This document shows, one piece after another, positions 19,345 to 30,377 of a stretch of DNA of 64,000 nt. Below the pieces are notes generated by a model. That model saw only the letters and a list, made by a program, of their open reading frames with translations, did not search any database and was not told where the DNA came from. Numbering within the stretch: position 1 is the first letter of the stretch; the number at the start of each line of letters is the position of its first letter. This DNA comes from Mycobacterium sp. E3198 (GTDB lineage Bacteria; Actinomycetota; Actinomycetes; Mycobacteriales; Mycobacteriaceae). Both the position numbers and the translations under genes were made by a program. The stretch lies in contig NZ_LZIS01000081.1 of assembly GCF_001667015.1 (NCBI RefSeq), positions 17,335-81,334 on the forward strand. Reading direction: 5' to 3'.

Positions 19345-19361
19345 TACGCTCGGTCTCTATG
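19345..19361 (+). promoter_or_regulatory. Probable leaderless promoter of bioA
   Basis: A TACGCT hexamer (19345-19350) ends 8 bases before the ATG at 19359, and no Shine-Dalgarno sequence is visible. This spacing fits a leaderless transcript, which is common in mycobacteria. No convincing -35 element is seen. Confidence 0.4.
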
Positions 19362-20663
19362 CCTGCGGCGAGGGCCGGGTTGACGCCCGAGCAAATCAGC
19401 GCGATCGACGCGGCACACCTGTGGCACCCGTACAGCACCATCGGCGGCGAGGCGGTGGCGCCCGTGGTGGCCGTCGCGGCCCACGGCACCCGGCTGACCC
19501 TGATCCGTGACGGCCGGCGGATCGAGGCGCTCGACGCGATGAGCTCCTGGTGGACCGCGATCCACGGGCACGGCCACCCGGAGCTGGACGCGGCGCTGGC
19601 CGCCCAGCTGGCCACCATGAACCATGTCATGTTCGGCGGGCTGACGCACGAGCCCGCGGCCCGGCTGGCGCAGCTGCTGGTGGACATCACGCCGGCGGGC
19701 CTGGACACCGTTTTCTTCAGCGACTCCGGATCGGTGTCGGTGGAGGTCGCGGTGAAGATGGCCCTGCAGTACTGGCGCGCCCGGGACCGACCGGGCAAGC
19801 ACCGGCTGATGACCTGGCGGGGCGGGTACCACGGCGACACCTTCACCCCGATGAGCGTGTGCGACCCGGAGGGAGGCATGCACTCGCTGTGGACCGACAT
19901 CCTGGCCCGACAGGTGTTCGCCCCCCAGGTGCCGCGCGAGTACGACCCCGCCTACACCGCGGCGTTCGAGGAGCAACTGGCAAAACACGCCGCCGAGCTG
20001 GCGGCCGTCATCGTCGAGCCCGTCGTGCAGGGGGCCGGCGGGATGCGCTTTCACGACGCCCGGTACCTGCGCGACCTTCGCGAAGTGTGCCGCCGGCACG
20101 ACGTGCTGCTCGTGTTCGACGAGATCGCCACCGGCTTCGGGCGCACCGGTGAGCTGTTCGCCGCCGACCACGCCGGGGTGAGCCCGGACATCATGTGCGT
20201 CGGCAAGGCGCTGACCGGCGGCTACCTCAGCCTCGCCGCCACGCTGTGCACGACGGACATCGCGAGGGCCATCAGCTCGGGGGAGGCCGGCGCGTTGATG
20301 CACGGGCCCACGTTCATGGCCAACCCGCTGGCCTGCGCGGTGTCGGTGGCCAGCGTTGAGCTGCTGCTCGGCCAGGACTGGCGGGCGCGGGTGGCGGGGA
20401 TTTCGGCGGGGCTGGCCGCCGGGCTCGAGCCGGCGCGCGCGCTGCCCGGTGTCACCGACGTGCGGGTGTGCGGCGCCATCGGTGTGATCGAATGCGCCCG
20501 GCCGGTGGACCTGGCCGTCGCCACGCCCGCCGCGCTGGACCATGGCGTCTGGCTGCGCCCGTTTCGCAGCCTCGTATACGCGATGCCGCCGTACATCTGC
20601 TCGGGCGACGAGATCGCGCAGATCACCTCCGCGATGGTCGAGGTCGCGCGGCTCGCCGGCTGA
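19359..20663 (+). CDS. bioA: Adenosylmethionine-8-amino-7-oxononanoate aminotransferase
   Basis: PLP enzyme of biotin synthesis that makes DAPA from KAPA with SAM as amino donor. About 434 residues from ATG 19359, so [19 protein letters not shown] aligns with the N-terminus of known BioA. The substrate-facing WHPYS, the cofactor segment [10 protein letters not shown], and the PLP lysine in VGKALTGGY (~residue 283) are visible. In M. tuberculosis bioA is followed by bioF1 and bioD; here no biotin gene follows and the sequence passes into the glycolipid island. Confidence 0.93.
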   Translation: MPAARAGLTPEQISAIDAAHLWHPYSTIGGEAVAPVVAVAAHGTRLTLIRDGRRIEALDAMSSWWTAIHGHGHPELDAALAAQLATMNHVMFGGLTHEPAARLAQLLVDITPAGLDTVFFSDSGSVSVEVAVKMALQYWRARDRPGKHRLMTWRGGYHGDTFTPMSVCDPEGGMHSLWTDILARQVFAPQVPREYDPAYTAAFEEQLAKHAAELAAVIVEPVVQGAGGMRFHDARYLRDLREVCRRHDVLLVFDEIATGFGRTGELFAADHAGVSPDIMCVGKALTGGYLSLAATLCTTDIARAISSGEAGALMHGPTFMANPLACAVSVASVELLLGQDWRARVAGISAGLAAGLEPARALPGVTDVRVCGAIGVIECARPVDLAVATPAALDHGVWLRPFRSLVYAMPPYICSGDEIAQITSAMVEVARLAG

Positions 20664-20766
20664 GCCGGCCGTCCGCCGCCGCCGGTGGCTCAGCGAATTC
20701 TCAGCAGATTCTTCGACCGCGGCTAGCTCGGCTCAAAGGATCCACAAAGCCGTAAACCCCAGACTT

Positions 20767-21243
20767 ATGCCCATGACAGCTGAGTCGCTCTGCGCGAACC
20801 TGATCGAACGCTACCTGTCCACCTCCGGGCTGCAGTTCCTGAAGGGTGAACACGACGGCGAATACTTCTGTGTCGTCAACGCCGATTCCGGGCGGCTCCA
20901 TGTCCACCTCGAGGTTTCCCCGTCGTTCGGCGACATGCTGAGCGTTGGCGTCAACCCCGGGCGGTTCTTCCCCGGTCGCGATCGCGCCCGGCTGACCCGC
21001 TTTGCCGACACTTGGAACCGGCGGCACCGCGGAGTAACGGCGATTGTTCGCGGTTCCGCGGATTCGGAGCGCATTGGCCTGGTGGCCCGCCGATCCCAGT
21101 GGATGCCGGAAGGCATCCCGTTCGAGCGGTTCGCTTCGTTCGTCGACCGCACCATCGCGGAGGCCGTCGATCTGTTTGCTGCGGCGGCCGTGGTTGTCGA
21201 GTTGGACTCGTCGGCCCAGCCGGTGCTGCGCGACGCGAGCTGA
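20767..21243 (+). CDS. YbjN-domain-like hypothetical protein
   Basis: About 158 residues, starting at ATG 20767 or 20773. The pattern of an N-terminal helix (LCANLIERYLSTSGLQFLKG), a GEYFCVVNADSGRLHVHLEV sheet and a C-terminal helix with FVDRTIAEAVDLFAAA resembles the YbjN/type III chaperone-like fold. No catalytic motif, signal peptide or membrane segment. It is the first gene after bioA and so marks the left side of the accessory region. Function unknown. Confidence 0.7.
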   Translation: MPMTAESLCANLIERYLSTSGLQFLKGEHDGEYFCVVNADSGRLHVHLEVSPSFGDMLSVGVNPGRFFPGRDRARLTRFADTWNRRHRGVTAIVRGSADSERIGLVARRSQWMPEGIPFERFASFVDRTIAEAVDLFAAAAVVVELDSSAQPVLRDAS

Positions 21244-21609
21244 GATTTCGGCGGGAGGGCCGAGCCCGACCGCGCCTAATCCCGCCCAGCCGGCGGGGTC
21301 CGCGGAGCCGGACCGTCGATGATGAAGTTGAGGCGGATCAAAGCCAACCTGGACGGTTTCGGGAGCGGCTCCATCCGCGCGACCCGCTCCGGGCGCAGTG
21401 AACCCGAGGACCGCACGGTTTTGGGGGGTTTTCGAGCACGTCGGCAGCGGCACTTCCAGCCGGTTTGCACTGCCGCCAGTTTTTGTTTTATGCGTTCAGC
21501 CGAAGCTGCCCCACGTCGTTGTACTTGTGTGTAATCTCCGTGACGGGCATGACCCAGTCGTGCTTGTCGCTTTGCCGCTGGGTCGCCAGTGACCGGCTGG
21601 AGGATAGAT
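21244..21609. other. Intergenic region upstream of the PE gene
   Basis: 366 bp with no supported gene. It is less GC-rich toward its right end and presumably holds the promoter of the PE gene, whose GGAGGA ribosome site is at about 21598-21603. I see no repeat or RNA gene. Confidence 0.5.
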
Positions 21610-22143
21610 ATGTCGTACGTGAGCACGGTGCCGGAGATGATGGCCGCGGCGGCCGCTGACGTGGCTGCCATTGGTTCGACGGTCAACGCGGCCCACCTGA
21701 CGGCAGCGGCCTCGACCGTCGGGGTGATACCCCCGGGCGCCGATCAGGTATCGGCGGCTATCGCACAGGTGTTCTCCGGAGCCGCCCAGGAGTTTCAGGG
21801 GCTGCTCGGGAAGGCCACGGCCTTCGGTGCGCAGTTCGCGCAGCAGCTGCACGCGGGCGCCGGCTCCTACTCGGCCGCCGAGGCCGTCAACGCCGCGTCG
21901 GTGATGCCGAGTGCGGAATCAATCGTCGACATCGTTAACGGCCTGGCCGCGCCGTACATCAATCAGATCAACACCGTGGTCAGTACGGTCACGTACCTCA
22001 TGCAAAAACTTCAGAGCGCAATCACGCTCGCCTTCCTGGTGCCCTATGAGGCATTGGTATTGACGTATCTGACGCTGGCTCTCTTGATCGGTGCGATACA
22101 ACTGCTGGAGGGCTTCCTCGGCATATCGATTCCGGTTCCCTAA
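21610..22143 (+). CDS. PE family protein with hydrophobic C-terminus
   Basis: 177 residues. The ATG at 21610 is preceded by GGAGGA. The PE domain (~1-95) has Pro-Glu at residues 8-9 and a YSAAE motif at ~87-91, the YxxxD/E type VII secretion signal. Instead of a PGRS tail it ends in a ~35-residue hydrophobic stretch (~138-172; ITLAFLVPYEALVLTYLTLA), so it may associate with the outer membrane. It has no PPE or ESX partner beside it; its closest neighbour is the convergent MmpL operon. Confidence 0.9.
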   Translation: MSYVSTVPEMMAAAAADVAAIGSTVNAAHLTAAASTVGVIPPGADQVSAAIAQVFSGAAQEFQGLLGKATAFGAQFAQQLHAGAGSYSAAEAVNAASVMPSAESIVDIVNGLAAPYINQINTVVSTVTYLMQKLQSAITLAFLVPYEALVLTYLTLALLIGAIQLLEGFLGISIPVP

Positions 22144-22209
22144 TTAGTTTCGATATTTAGGCCTGCTCCAGGCCGCCGGCTACGCGGCGCCGTCGAATCG
22201 GACGCCGAC

Positions 22210-25131
22210 CTAGACGGACAACTTCGGGAAATCGACCGTGACCGCGTCGTCGTTGTTGGCGGGCGGATCCTCCCGCAGCAGCAGGGACCGCACCAGCGGA
22301 CGCGGCCCCACATCGCGAAGCATGTAACTGGCCGGGCGCGGGCGCACCGTCTGTGGCCACCAGAACCAGCGTCCGAGCAGGGCGGCGATGGACGGTGTCA
22401 TGAACGAGCGCACGACCAGGGTGTCGAACATCAGGCCCAGGCCGATGGTGGTGCCGACCTGGCCGATGATGCGCAGATCGCTGAACATCATCGAGGCCAT
22501 GGTGAAGGCGAACACCAGGCCCGCGTTCGTCACCACTTTGCCGGTTCCGCCCATCGCGCGGATGATGCCGGTGTTAATGCCGCCCGCGATTTCCTCTTTC
22601 ATCCGTGATACGAGAAGCAGGTTGTAGTCGGACCCGACGGCCAAAAGGACGATCACCGACATCGGCAGCACCATCCAGTGCAACTTGATGCCGAGAATGT
22701 ACTGCCAGATGAGCACCGACAGCCCGAAGGATGCGCCCAATGAGAGCAGCACGGTCCCGACGATAACGAGGGCGGCCACAAAACTTCGTGTGAGAACGAG
22801 CATGATGACGAAAATGAGGCAAAGCGCTCCAACCAGCGCGACCCATAGGTCGTATTTCGAGCCGTCGCGGAAGTCTTTGTAGGTCGATGCGGTGCCGGCG
22901 AGAGAGACCTTGGCGCCCTCCAGGGGGGTCGTCTTGAGCGCCTCCTCGGCCGCCGATCTGATCCGATCGATCCGCGCGATGCCCTCGGGCGTCGCGGGAT
23001 CGCCGTGATGCAAAATGATGAACCGGGCCGCCTTCCCGTCGGGGGAGACGAAGGAGGTCATGGCGCGCTGGAAGTCCGCGTTCTGGAAGATTTCCTGAGG
23101 CAGATAGAAAGAATCATCGTTGTGGGCGTCGTCGAAGGCCTGCCCCATGGCGGTGGCGTTCTGGCTCGTGTCGTCCATCTGGCCCAAGAACCCCGACGTG
23201 GTGCTGTGGTTCGTCAGCAGGACGGTACGCGTACCCTCCAGGATCGCGATCATCGGCGGAATCCCCGCAAGTATTTGCGGCAGCAGCTCGACGATTTTCT
23301 CCGCATCATGCAGGATATGGTGGCTTTTTTCGGCAAGCGCATCGAGACCGTCGAGCGAATCGAATATGCTTCTCAGGGCAAAGCAAACAGGAATATCGTA
23401 GCAGTGCTTTTCCCAGTAGAAGTAACTTCGAATTGGCCTGAAGAAATCCTCGAAATCCGAAAAATGAACTTCCGTATCATCGATGATGGCAATCATTTCT
23501 TTTGTGACGCCCACCGTGTGCTGGGCAATCGTGGTGAGCCGCTCCTGCAAGCTGTACAGGCGCTTCATCACCGCAATCTGTTGGGACAGGATGTCGGCCT
23601 GCTTGAGAAGGTCGTTCATAGTTTTTTTGATGAATGTTACGTTCTGTTGCATGGCCGCATTTTGCATGCTGATCAAAAAGGGTATGGAAGTGTGCTCAAT
23701 CGGTGTCCCCTCGGGCCGGGTTATGCCCTGAACCCGAGAAATGCCCGGGACCCGAAAGATCGCCTTGGCTAGTTTGTGCAACACGAGAAAATCGGCCGGA
23801 TTGCGCATATCGTGATCCGCCTGGATCATCAGGATATCGGGCATCAGGCGCGATTGGGAGAAATGGCGGTTTGCAGCCGCATACCCCACATTGGCCGGCA
23901 GGTCTTTGGGAAGATAGGACTTGTCGTCGTAGCTTGTTTTGTAGCCGGGCAACGTCACCAGGCCGATCAGTGCGATCGCCAATGTCGCGGCGAAAATGGG
24001 GGCGGGCCAGCGGACGATCGCCGTGCCGACCCCTCGCCACCGGCGTTGCGCGAGCCTGCGCTTGGGGTCGCACAGCCCGAAGCGACTCCCGATGGTCAGA
24101 ACGCCGGGGACCAGCGTGATGGCGATCGCGACCGCGACGAGCATGCCCACGGCGCACGGCACCCCGATGGTCTGGAAGATCGGCATTCGGGTGAAGCTCA
24201 GGCACAACATCGCTCCGGCGATCGTCAATCCGGAGCCCAAGACGACCGGAGTGACCCCGCGGTAGGTGGTGTAGTAGGCCGTTTCGGGGTCTTCGCCGGC
24301 CTGCCGGGCCTCTTGATAGCGGCCGAAGAAGAAGATCCCGTAGTCGGTTCCGGCCGCCATCGAGAGCGTCACCAGCAAATTAATGGCGAATGTCGAGAGC
24401 ACGACAACGTTGTTGTCGGCGAGAAACGCGATGATTCCTCTGGCCGCGCCGACTTCGATCCCGACCCCGATCGACACCAGAACCGCGGTGGTGACCGACC
24501 GGTAGACGACCAGCAACACGACGAAAATGATTACGGCGCCTATCAAGGCCATCTTCAGCAGTGATGCGTCGCCGCTGCGCTGCATGTCCGGAATGAGCGC
24601 CGCCGGGCCGGTCAGATCCACTTCGACGCCTGGGGGAGGCGGTGTCTGCTTGACGATGTTCCGGACCGCCGTGACGGAGTCCTTCGCCAGGGTGGTGCCC
24701 TGGTCGCCGGCCAGGTTCAGTTGGACGTATGCGGCCTTGCCGTCGGGGCTTTCCACGCCCGCCGCCGTGAGGCGATCGCCCCACAAATCCTGCACGTTTT
24801 GGACATGCCGCGGGTCATTCCGTAACGCGCGAACCAATTTCCGGTAATACGTGTGGGCGTCGTCCCCGAGGGGTTGCTGGCCCTCGAGGACGATCATGGC
24901 AAAGCTGTCGGAATCGGATTCCTTGAACGCCTTGCCCATGCTCGTCATGGCCCGCACCGACGGCGCGTCTTGAGGGGCCAGTGGTACGGAGTGCTCCTCG
25001 CCGACCTGCTCCAGCGGAGGAACGGCAAAAGTCACGGTGAGCGTCAATGCCACCCACGCCAGAATGATGAACGGTGACAGCCTGCGGATCGTTCGCGCCA
25101 CGAAGGGCGGCCGGGGGGGTTCGGTGCTCAT
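22210..25131 (-). CDS. MmpL family lipid transporter (second of tandem pair)
   Basis: 973 residues, an RND-type transporter of the inner membrane that uses the proton gradient to move lipids or siderophores outward. After the N-terminal segment ([19 protein letters not shown]) come a periplasmic domain, a first membrane bundle with the Asp-Tyr pair in [17 protein letters not shown] (~262), a second periplasmic domain containing [17 protein letters not shown], and a second bundle with GSDYNLLLV (~832). It ends near the conserved GRWFWWPQ. It lies 143 bp downstream of its paralog in an mmpS-mmpL-mmpL order like mmpS4-mmpL4a-mmpL4b of glycopeptidolipid loci. Confidence 0.93.
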   Translation of the reverse strand: MSTEPPRPPFVARTIRRLSPFIILAWVALTLTVTFAVPPLEQVGEEHSVPLAPQDAPSVRAMTSMGKAFKESDSDSFAMIVLEGQQPLGDDAHTYYRKLVRALRNDPRHVQNVQDLWGDRLTAAGVESPDGKAAYVQLNLAGDQGTTLAKDSVTAVRNIVKQTPPPPGVEVDLTGPAALIPDMQRSGDASLLKMALIGAVIIFVVLLVVYRSVTTAVLVSIGVGIEVGAARGIIAFLADNNVVVLSTFAINLLVTLSMAAGTDYGIFFFGRYQEARQAGEDPETAYYTTYRGVTPVVLGSGLTIAGAMLCLSFTRMPIFQTIGVPCAVGMLVAVAIAITLVPGVLTIGSRFGLCDPKRRLAQRRWRGVGTAIVRWPAPIFAATLAIALIGLVTLPGYKTSYDDKSYLPKDLPANVGYAAANRHFSQSRLMPDILMIQADHDMRNPADFLVLHKLAKAIFRVPGISRVQGITRPEGTPIEHTSIPFLISMQNAAMQQNVTFIKKTMNDLLKQADILSQQIAVMKRLYSLQERLTTIAQHTVGVTKEMIAIIDDTEVHFSDFEDFFRPIRSYFYWEKHCYDIPVCFALRSIFDSLDGLDALAEKSHHILHDAEKIVELLPQILAGIPPMIAILEGTRTVLLTNHSTTSGFLGQMDDTSQNATAMGQAFDDAHNDDSFYLPQEIFQNADFQRAMTSFVSPDGKAARFIILHHGDPATPEGIARIDRIRSAAEEALKTTPLEGAKVSLAGTASTYKDFRDGSKYDLWVALVGALCLIFVIMLVLTRSFVAALVIVGTVLLSLGASFGLSVLIWQYILGIKLHWMVLPMSVIVLLAVGSDYNLLLVSRMKEEIAGGINTGIIRAMGGTGKVVTNAGLVFAFTMASMMFSDLRIIGQVGTTIGLGLMFDTLVVRSFMTPSIAALLGRWFWWPQTVRPRPASYMLRDVGPRPLVRSLLLREDPPANNDDAVTVDFPKLSV

Positions 25132-25274
25132 GGGGCCCTCAACGGCCAGGCGGCAGCGGCGCCCATGCCGTGCACCTCGAAGCGGCAGCCACTGCTTGCG
25201 CTAACGCCTGGTGCCACGGTGCTCTCCACGGTTGCCGATCTTTGTTCTGAACATGAAATCCGCCACTGCCGCCG

Positions 25275-28172
25275 CTATCTCAGCAACAAGGCGCGTACCA
25301 ATGGGCGGGGCCCGGTGGGCCGAAGTAAGGAACTTGCGGGCCGGGGACGCACCTTTTGCGGCCACCAGAACCAGCGCCCCAGCAGCGCGGCGATGGACGG
25401 CGTCATGAATGCGCGCACGACCAGCGTGTCGAACAGCAAACCCAAACCGATCGTCGTGCCCACCTGACCGATGACGCGGAGGTCGCTGACCAGCATGGAC
25501 GCCATGGTGAAAGCGAACACCAGCCCCGCGTTCGTCACGACTTTGCCGGTGCCGCCCATGGCGCGAATGATGCCGGTGTTGATGCCGGCGCCTATTTCCT
25601 CTTTGATCCGGGCGACCAGCAGCAGGTTGTAGTCAGACCCGACCGCCAAAAGGACGATCACTGACATCACGAGCACCGACCAGTGAATTGGTACGCCGAG
25701 CAAATCCTGCCACGCGAAAACGGAGAGCCCGAAGGACGCGCCCAGCGACAGCAATACCGTACCGACGATGACCAGAGCGGCGACAAAACTTCGGGTCATG
25801 ATCAGCATCACGATGAAGATCAGGCAGAGCGCCGCGACCCCGGCGATCATCAGATCGTATGTGGACCCCTGCACCACGTCCCGCACACCCGCCGCGGTGC
25901 CGGAGAGGTAGATCCTCGATGCCTCCAGAGGGGTTCCCTTGAGCGCTTCCTCGGCCGCGCTTTTAATCGGATCGACCCGGGAAATGCCCTCGGGCGACGC
26001 CGGATCGCCTTTCTGCAAAATGAGCATGCGGACGGCCTTACCGTCCGGTGACAAGAAAATCTTCATGATTCGCTGGAAGTCTTTGTTCTTCAGAGCTTCC
26101 GGCGGCAAGTAGAAGGAATCATCGTTTTGGGCGGCGTCAAACGCCCTACCCATGCCGCTCGCACTACTGTTATCGTCGCCCATGTTTCCGAGGACCCCGG
26201 ACATGGTGCTGTGCATGGTCAGCAGCATGGTCCGCGAGCTCTCCATGATGGCGATCATCTCGGGGAACTGGGCGACTACCTGCGGCAGGAGCACGTCGAT
26301 CTGACCGAGGTCTGTCACGACATCGCCCAACTTATCGGTGACCGCGTCAACACCGTCAAGAGCGTCGAATACGCTTCTCAGCGAAAAGCAAACGGGAATA
26401 TCGTAGCAATGCTTTTCCCAATAGAAGTAACTGCGGATCGGCCTGAGGAAATCCTCGAAATCCGAAATATGAACTCGCAGTTCGTTCGTGAGAGCCTGTA
26501 TGTCACGCGTGGTGACGACCATGTCGTGTGTCGTGGCGACCATCTGCTGCGTCAGGCCATAGAGGTGCCGGGTGATATTGATCGCTTCGGTCAACATGTC
26601 GGCCTGCTTGAGCATGTCTTTCATACGTGCTTTCTGAAAAAACAGGAATTGCTGCTGGCCGGCGGCTTGCATGCTGAGCAAGTACGGAAGCGTCGTGTGC
26701 TTGATCGGAGTCCCTTCGGGCCGGGTTACGGCCTGCACCGACGAAATGCCCGGCACGGCGAGGACGGCCTTGGCCAGTTTCTCCAACACCAGAAAATCGG
26801 CCGGATTGCGCAGATCGTGGTCAGTTTCGACCAAGAGGATTTCGGGCGTCATCATTGCCGACGGGGGAAAATGTCGCGCCGCGGCCTCATAGCCCAAATT
26901 GGCGGGGATATCTTTCGGTATGTACTTCTGGTCGTTGTAGCTGGGTTTGTAGCCAGGCAACGTCAACAGCCCGACAAGCGTGACCGCCAAGGTGGCGACG
27001 AGAATGGGCGCCGGCCATCGAACGATCGCCGTGCCCACCCGCCGCCACGCGCGGGGGTTGATTTTCCGCTTGGGCTCGAAAAGGCCGAAACGGCTCCCGA
27101 CGGTAAGAACCGCCGGAATCAGCGTGATCGCTACCGCGACGGCGACCAATACGCCCACCGCGCAGGGGACGGCCAGCACGTAGAAAGAGGGCAGCCGCGT
27201 AAAGATCAGGCAGAAAAGCGCTCCGGCGATAGTCAAACCGGAGGCCACGACGACCTTGGCAACCCCGTGATAGGTGGTGTAGTACGCCGTTTCCCTGTCC
27301 GCGCCGGCCTGACGCGCCTCCTGATACCGGCCCACGAAAAATATCCCGTAGTCAGTTCCGGCCGCGATCACGAGGGATACCAGCAGATTGACGGCGAAGG
27401 TGGTGAGACCGATGCCCCCGTTATGGCCAATAAATGCCACAATTCCCCGCGCCACTTGCAATTCGATCCCGACCACCAACAACAGCAGAATTGCGGTCAT
27501 GGCCGAACGGTAGACGAGAAGCAACGTAATGAAGATTACGGCGATGCTCACCAAGGTGATCGTCGCGACCGTCCTGTCACCGCTGTGGCTCATATCCGCA
27601 TTGATGGCCGCCGGCCCGGTGACATACACCTTGAGCCCCGGCGGTGCCGGCGTCCGCGCGACGATGCGCTGAACGGCCGCGATCGATTCGTTGCCCGCGG
27701 TCTGGCTCTTGTTACCGGCGAGAAGCACCTGAACGTATGCGGCCTTACCGTCGACGCTTTGCGCGGCGCGTCTGGTCAGTTCGTCGCCCCAGAAATCCTG
27801 GACGTATGCCACGTGCTTCTGATCGCCTTTTAATTGAGAAATCAATCGGTCGTAGTACTTGTGGGCATCGTCGCCGAGGGGCTGCTGACCCTCCAAAACG
27901 ATCGCCGCCACGCCGGCGGAATTTGATTCATCGGCCCGGCCGGACGGGTCAGCGCCCTTGAAGTCCTCGTTCATCCGCTGTGCCGCCGTGACGGACGGCG
28001 CATCGGTGGGATTCAAGGATGCCGAATGCTCGGCCTCAACCTGTTCCAATGAAGGGACGCCGACAATAAGGAAGCCGATGATCCCCAGCCACGCCAAGAT
28101 GATGGGCACCGAAAGTCGGCGGATGGTCCGCGCCACCAATGGTCGACTGGCGGGTGGCTGTTGGTCGGTCAT
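25275..28172 (-). CDS. MmpL family lipid transporter (first of tandem pair)
   Basis: 965 residues and clearly paralogous to the next MmpL over its length. It has the same N-terminal membrane helix, Asp-Tyr pairs in [14 protein letters not shown] (~271) and [15 protein letters not shown] (~843), the [17 protein letters not shown] block, and the GRWFWWPQ end. Its ATG overlaps the mmpS stop by 4 bp, so the two are coupled. The cargo is unknown; the surrounding glycosyltransferases suggest a glycolipid. Confidence 0.93.
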   Translation of the reverse strand: MTDQQPPASRPLVARTIRRLSVPIILAWLGIIGFLIVGVPSLEQVEAEHSASLNPTDAPSVTAAQRMNEDFKGADPSGRADESNSAGVAAIVLEGQQPLGDDAHKYYDRLISQLKGDQKHVAYVQDFWGDELTRRAAQSVDGKAAYVQVLLAGNKSQTAGNESIAAVQRIVARTPAPPGLKVYVTGPAAINADMSHSGDRTVATITLVSIAVIFITLLLVYRSAMTAILLLLVVGIELQVARGIVAFIGHNGGIGLTTFAVNLLVSLVIAAGTDYGIFFVGRYQEARQAGADRETAYYTTYHGVAKVVVASGLTIAGALFCLIFTRLPSFYVLAVPCAVGVLVAVAVAITLIPAVLTVGSRFGLFEPKRKINPRAWRRVGTAIVRWPAPILVATLAVTLVGLLTLPGYKPSYNDQKYIPKDIPANLGYEAAARHFPPSAMMTPEILLVETDHDLRNPADFLVLEKLAKAVLAVPGISSVQAVTRPEGTPIKHTTLPYLLSMQAAGQQQFLFFQKARMKDMLKQADMLTEAINITRHLYGLTQQMVATTHDMVVTTRDIQALTNELRVHISDFEDFLRPIRSYFYWEKHCYDIPVCFSLRSVFDALDGVDAVTDKLGDVVTDLGQIDVLLPQVVAQFPEMIAIMESSRTMLLTMHSTMSGVLGNMGDDNSSASGMGRAFDAAQNDDSFYLPPEALKNKDFQRIMKIFLSPDGKAVRMLILQKGDPASPEGISRVDPIKSAAEEALKGTPLEASRIYLSGTAAGVRDVVQGSTYDLMIAGVAALCLIFIVMLIMTRSFVAALVIVGTVLLSLGASFGLSVFAWQDLLGVPIHWSVLVMSVIVLLAVGSDYNLLLVARIKEEIGAGINTGIIRAMGGTGKVVTNAGLVFAFTMASMLVSDLRVIGQVGTTIGLGLLFDTLVVRAFMTPSIAALLGRWFWWPQKVRPRPASSLLRPTGPRPLVRALLLR

Positions 28173-28600
28173 GCGGCGTTGAACGTGCAGGTGGTAAAGG
28201 CGCTTACTTCGTGCGCGGTCTTCTCGGTTTTGACCACGCCGTCCAGGATGATGCGGCAGCCGATGCTGTCACTGTCGCCCTGCGCCGCGACACTTCTCAT
28301 GCCCGTCGCCGCGGTGATCGCGAATTCGTATGACCACGGCAGCCGTGCGTCCTCGACATGCTGCGGATCGCCATTGGCGCCGAAATAGCTGATCAAGGCC
28401 ACGGTTCCGGGCGGCCCGAAGACCTCGTACCTCAGGTGCTGGGGGTTGTAGGGTTTGTTGTCGACTCTGGTGTCGGCGTACGACAGAGTCTTCTCAGAGC
28501 CGAACAGGCCATGCAGTCGTGACACCGTCAATCCCCCGACGGCGATCACGACGAGGACGACCACCGGGATCCACAGCCGCCTCAGAAGCCGAAGAATCAC
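28169..28600 (-). CDS. MmpS family accessory protein
   Basis: About 143 residues starting at GTG 28600; the longer in-frame extension is Arg/Pro-rich and unlike the family. One membrane helix ([20 protein letters not shown], ~9-28) is followed by a periplasmic domain with the family's [19 protein letters not shown] and [10 protein letters not shown] segments, very like MmpS4. MmpS proteins support the cognate MmpL in substrate delivery. First gene of the mmpS-mmpL-mmpL operon. Confidence 0.9.
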   Translation of the reverse strand: MILRLLRRLWIPVVVLVVIAVGGLTVSRLHGLFGSEKTLSYADTRVDNKPYNPQHLRYEVFGPPGTVALISYFGANGDPQHVEDARLPWSYEFAITAATGMRSVAAQGDSDSIGCRIILDGVVKTEKTAHEVSAFTTCTFNAA

Positions 28601-29061
28601 GGATCCCGAGTTTCGGCGGTTCGTCCCGGATCCAACTTGTGCCCGAGGCGAAGTCGGGGGTTGGCGGGGGCGTCGCAGACGAATACGGCGGGGACTGGGC
28701 CGTTGTTCAGCGTCTCGGCCGCTGTCGACGGGGACATCGGGCCACGCCGGCTCAACATCGTGCACACTGCCCCAGACCACCGCACCACCCTAGCTGACAC
28801 GAGTTTAATTACGGGTCCACACCATACTGGTGGCCCACAGCGTCCGACCAGGATTTAAGGAACTTCTCAGGGTGGTGCGCGGAGGGGCGCTCGGTCATTA
28901 CCTCGCGATCCGTGCGGCGCAGCCTCGGAGCGGCTGACTTGGTGATGGTTGCGGATGTCGCCGCTGTTGGGGCTATGCTGCTGGGCGGCTGAGCCGGGAA
29001 TGCCGTCTGCCGCTTTCATTTCGCGGAACGCGCACGGAAGTGAAGGGCCAGGACCACGCTG
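28601..29061. promoter_or_regulatory. Divergent intergenic region between mmpS and the first glycosyltransferase
   Basis: 461 bp without a supported gene. The right part holds a promoter-like element shared with another glycosyltransferase gene (listed separately). The promoter of the mmpS operon must also lie here, but I cannot place its hexamers with confidence. Confidence 0.5.
28974..28997 (+). promoter_or_regulatory. Conserved leader element of glycosyltransferase gene, copy 1
   Basis: The sequence TATGCTGCTGGGCGGCTGAG continuing with CCGG begins exactly 88 bases before the ATG at 29062. An identical 24-base block occurs 88 bases before another glycosyltransferase (start 53125). It combines a -10-like TATGCT with the near-palindrome CGGCTGAGCCG (28986-28996), which could be an operator or a transcript-start feature. 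Confidence 0.5.
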
Positions 29062-30342
29062 ATGAAATTTGTGCTGGCGTTCTATGGAACTCGCGGCGAT
29101 GTGGAGCCTGGCATCGCCGTCGGCCGTGAGTTGATGCGCCGCGGGCACGACGTGTGCATGGCCGTCCCGCCCGACCTGGTCAGCTTCGCCGAGTCGGTTG
29201 GGCTCGCGGCGATCGCTTACGGACCGGACATGCAGGCGTGGTTGGAATCGACGCGCAACTTCTGGGCGCGATTCTTCCGCAACTTCTGGAATATCCAGCA
29301 GGCGAAGAAATTGCTGCGCGAAGCGCGGGAGCCCGGTACCCAGCGCTGGGCGCAGATGAGCATCACGCTGACCGAGCTGGCGGAGGGGGCCGACCTATTA
29401 CTCACCGGCATGAGTTACCAGGAGCTCGCGGTCAACGTCGCGGAGTATCGCGACATTCCCTTGGCCACGCTGCTGTGGTTTCCGATAAGGGTGAACGGCC
29501 AGCTGTTTCCGGGCCTGCCGGCTCCATTGGTCCGCTCGGCGATGGCGGCCTACGAGTGGTTGGTGTGGCGGGGAGTGAAGAAGGTCCAGGACGCACAGCG
29601 CTGGCAACTGGGCCTTCCGGAGGTGAAAAGTCCTGCCCCCCACCGCATTGCGGAACGAGGGGCGCTGGAGATCCAGGCCTACGACGAGGTGTGCTTCCCC
29701 GGGCTGGCGTCCGAGTGGGCGAAATGGAATCGTCGGAAGCCGCCGCAGCGGCCCTTCGTCGGCACGCTGACGATGGAGTTGGCGACGGGCGCCGACGACG
29801 ACGTCGCTTCGTGGATCGCCGCGGGCACGCCGCCAATTTGCTTCGGGTTCGGCAGCATACCGGTCGAATCTCCGGCCGACACGCTTTCCATGATCAGCGC
29901 CGCCTGTGCGCAACTGGGCGAGCGAGCACTGGTCTGCGCCGGTTGGACCGATTTCGGCAATGCCGCCCACTCCGACCACGTCAAAGTGGTGGGCGCGGTG
30001 AATTACGCGGCGATCTTTCCCGCCTGCCGGGCCGTCGTCCACCACGGAGGCGCGGGCACCACGGCCGCGGGCCTGCGTGCCGGCGTTCCCACGTTGATCC
30101 TGTGGATGGCAGACGTTCAGCTGATTTGGGGAATCGCGATCAAACGGCTGAAAGTGGGTACCGCGCGGCGCTTTTCGAGCGCTACCGAGAAATCGCTGGC
30201 CGCAGATCTGCGTCGCATCCTGGCCCCGCAATATGCGGCCCGGGCCCGCGAAATCGCCACTCGGATGGGCAGACCCGCCGAGAGCGTTGCGGCCGCCGCC
30301 GATCTTGTGGAAGATTTCGTGCGCCTCGAGCGTGTTGGCTGA
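29062..30342 (+). CDS. UGT-like glycosyltransferase (GT1, Rv1524/Rv1526c type), copy 1
   Basis: 426 residues, GT-B fold. The N-terminus KFVLAFYGTRGDVEPGIAVG and the donor-binding motif HHGGAGTTAAGLRAGVPTLI (~327-346) are the family signatures; this class adds sugars to glycopeptidolipids (GtfA, GtfB, RtfA) and phenolic or other lipids in mycobacteria. No signal peptide, so it should act in the cytoplasm on a lipid acceptor. It is convergent with a GMC oxidoreductase 35 bp away. Four paralogs occur in the window. Donor and acceptor are unknown. Confidence 0.9.
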   Translation: MKFVLAFYGTRGDVEPGIAVGRELMRRGHDVCMAVPPDLVSFAESVGLAAIAYGPDMQAWLESTRNFWARFFRNFWNIQQAKKLLREAREPGTQRWAQMSITLTELAEGADLLLTGMSYQELAVNVAEYRDIPLATLLWFPIRVNGQLFPGLPAPLVRSAMAAYEWLVWRGVKKVQDAQRWQLGLPEVKSPAPHRIAERGALEIQAYDEVCFPGLASEWAKWNRRKPPQRPFVGTLTMELATGADDDVASWIAAGTPPICFGFGSIPVESPADTLSMISAACAQLGERALVCAGWTDFGNAAHSDHVKVVGAVNYAAIFPACRAVVHHGGAGTTAAGLRAGVPTLILWMADVQLIWGIAIKRLKVGTARRFSSATEKSLAADLRRILAPQYAARAREIATRMGRPAESVAAAADLVEDFVRLERVG

Positions 30343-30377
30343 TCCGCGCTCGGACTTGTCAACGCCCCAGCCGCTGC

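Noticed and set aside
26127..27833. A 568-residue open frame antisense to the first MmpL gene
   Set aside because: High-GC DNA gives long antisense frames. The sequence is rich in Arg, Gly, His and Gln and matches no family, while the MmpL frame is unambiguous.
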